Below, piece after piece: positions 6,746 to 7,553 of a DNA stretch of 7,553 nt. The stretch is from NCBI GenBank assembly GCA_021300055.1, contig JAJTHU010000041.1, forward strand, positions 1-7,553, written 5' to 3'. The notes below the pieces were generated by a model that worked only from the letters and a program-made list of their open reading frames with translations, was not told the DNA's origin and searched no databases. Origin of the DNA: Nitrosomonadaceae bacterium (lineage in GTDB: Bacteria > Pseudomonadota > Gammaproteobacteria > Burkholderiales > Usitatibacteraceae). A program made the position numbers and the translations under genes. The first letter of the stretch is position 1; each line of letters opens with the position of its first letter.

Positions 6746-7252
6746 AGTCTTAGATGGCGGCACCAGAAGTTTGGTCATCTTTACCAAGTGAAGCGGCATC
6801 TTCATGCGTTCCGGCTTGGGGAACGGTTCAACACCAAATACCGCGAAGCCATGCTTTGCGTAGAACGGAAACAGCTCCTCACGCACGCTCACGACCGTGA
6901 TGTCCAGAAAGTCGCAGCCCTGCGCGCGGCATTCATCCGCAACCTTTCCGATCAGCAGTTTGGCGATGCCGCGCCCGTGCATCGCGGGATCGACGGACAA
7001 CAATCCTAAGTAGCCGCGGCCGTCCTGCACCGACTGAAAAACCACCGCTTGCAGGGCGAACGCCGCGTTGCCCTTAGTGGGCGCGTCAATGACAAAGAAC
7101 TTTCCGGTGCCCATGCGCTGCGCGATATCGTTGGCGTCAGTGCGCTCGCCGGTGACGCAATAGGCCTCGGCGAGAAACGCGCGGTTGATGAGCCGGAGGA
7201 TCTCGGGGACGTCTTTTTCGTTGGCGACGCGCAGCGTTAACGAATGGTTCAT
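6737..7252 (-). CDS. GNAT-family N-acetyltransferase
   Basis: Cytoplasmic acetyl-CoA-dependent acyltransferase of the GNAT superfamily, 171 residues, single domain. The N-terminus has the usual pattern LTLRVANEKDVPEILRLINRAF (beta strand then helix). Motif A is GYLGLLSVDPAMHGRGIAKLLI, residues 80-101, with HGRGIA at the acetyl-CoA pyrophosphate loop; His92 sits where Gln or Arg is common. FYAKHGFAVFG near residue 130 is motif B. The ATG overlaps the stop codon of the upstream hydrolase gene by one base (TAATG), and GGGAAAG (7261-7255) is a weak ribosome binding site inside that gene, so expression is probably coupled. The 3' end lies inside the 69-base repeat. The acceptor (small molecule, peptide or protein) cannot be predicted. 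Confidence 0.92.
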   Translation of the reverse strand: MNHSLTLRVANEKDVPEILRLINRAFLAEAYCVTGERTDANDIAQRMGTGKFFVIDAPTKGNAAFALQAVVFQSVQDGRGYLGLLSVDPAMHGRGIAKLLIGKVADECRAQGCDFLDITVVSVREELFPFYAKHGFAVFGVEPFPKPERMKMPLHLVKMTKLLVPPSKTKV

Positions 7253-7553
7253 TACTTTCCCGCGCGCTGCTCGGCGTCAAGCATTGCCTTGACATTGTCG
7301 ATGAACACATTCCGCGCCGCGGACAAGTCACTGCCCGTCGCGCGCGGCCACGCGCTGTTCATGACGATGACGAGCTTGCGAGCGCGGTCGATGTGGATGA
7401 TCTGCCCGTGAATGCCGACAGCATCAAACGTGCCGTCATCGCGTGTCCACCATTGATAACCATAGCCGCGACCTGGCGCGCCAATATCCGCCTGCTTCTG
7501 CGTACTGGACTCAAGATATCCGTCGGGCACGATTGCTGTGCCGCCCTTGCCAC
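7252..7553 (-). CDS. Beta-lactamase-family serine hydrolase, C-terminal part
   Basis: C-terminal 100 residues of a class C beta-lactamase-like serine hydrolase (Pfam Beta-lactamase type). The frame is open to the right edge, so the start and the Ser-x-x-Lys motif are outside the window. Visible hallmarks are GGTAIVPDGYLESS (the helix region seen in many family members as IVPE-W), GYGYQWW, and GIHGQ followed by a strand ending in KLVIVMNS. The HGQ (His at 7410-7408) takes the place of the Lys-Thr-Gly motif of true beta-lactamases, which is more usual in esterase or peptidase-like relatives, so antibiotic resistance should not be assumed. The TAA stop shares its last base with the GNAT start codon, suggesting a two-gene operon. 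The family is well supported; the reaction is unknown. Confidence 0.88.
   Translation of the reverse strand, partial: GKGGTAIVPDGYLESSTQKQADIGAPGRGYGYQWWTRDDGTFDAVGIHGQIIHIDRARKLVIVMNSAWPRATGSDLSAARNVFIDNVKAMLDAEQRAGK

Noticed and set aside
7252..7553. An antibiotic resistance beta-lactamase
   Set aside because: The visible third motif is HGQ, not Lys-Thr-Gly, and the Ser-x-x-Lys region is outside the window. A general serine hydrolase is the safer call.

Overview
The window reads as ordinary chromosomal DNA of a GC-rich Gram-negative bacterium. The style of the LytTR regulator and of the family 5 binding protein suggests a betaproteobacterium close to Burkholderiales; this is recalled family resemblance, not a search. 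There are six protein genes, two of them cut by the window edges. I see no tRNA or rRNA gene, transposase, phage gene or CRISPR array.

Layout. Bases 1-633 (+) hold the C-terminal part of a LytTR-type response regulator. The 159-base gap after it contains a 69-base palindromic repeat and the leader of the next gene. Bases 793-2400 (+) encode an exported peptide/nickel-type ABC substrate-binding protein. After 53 bases with no visible terminator comes a very large exported tricorn-like S41 peptidase (GTG start at 2454, stop at 5798). A strong intrinsic terminator (5817-5856) follows and runs almost into the ATG (5862) of a classical short-chain dehydrogenase/reductase that ends at 6644. On the minus strand lie a GNAT acetyltransferase (7252 to 6737) and, upstream of it, the C-terminus of a beta-lactamase-family serine hydrolase that enters from beyond the right edge. 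These two overlap by one base as TAATG.

How the genes fit together. The binding protein and the tricorn-like peptidase probably share a transcript that ends at the hairpin at 5817. Both carry signal peptides. A plausible, untested reading is that the peptidase trims peptides in the periplasm and the binding protein captures the products. No permease or ATPase gene is next to them, so the binding protein looks like an orphan. The SDR and GNAT genes converge across a 92-base gap.

Most notable observation. The gap after the regulator gene and the gap after the GNAT gene each contain a copy of the same 69-base element (643-711 on +, 6677-6745 on -). The copies match at roughly three quarters of positions, have conserved end boxes (CTAGTAT and GGCGAGTTTGA) and a foldable core. 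Both sit just 3' of a stop codon in the same orientation relative to the gene they follow. This looks like a REP-like or 3'-UTR repeat family that I cannot name.
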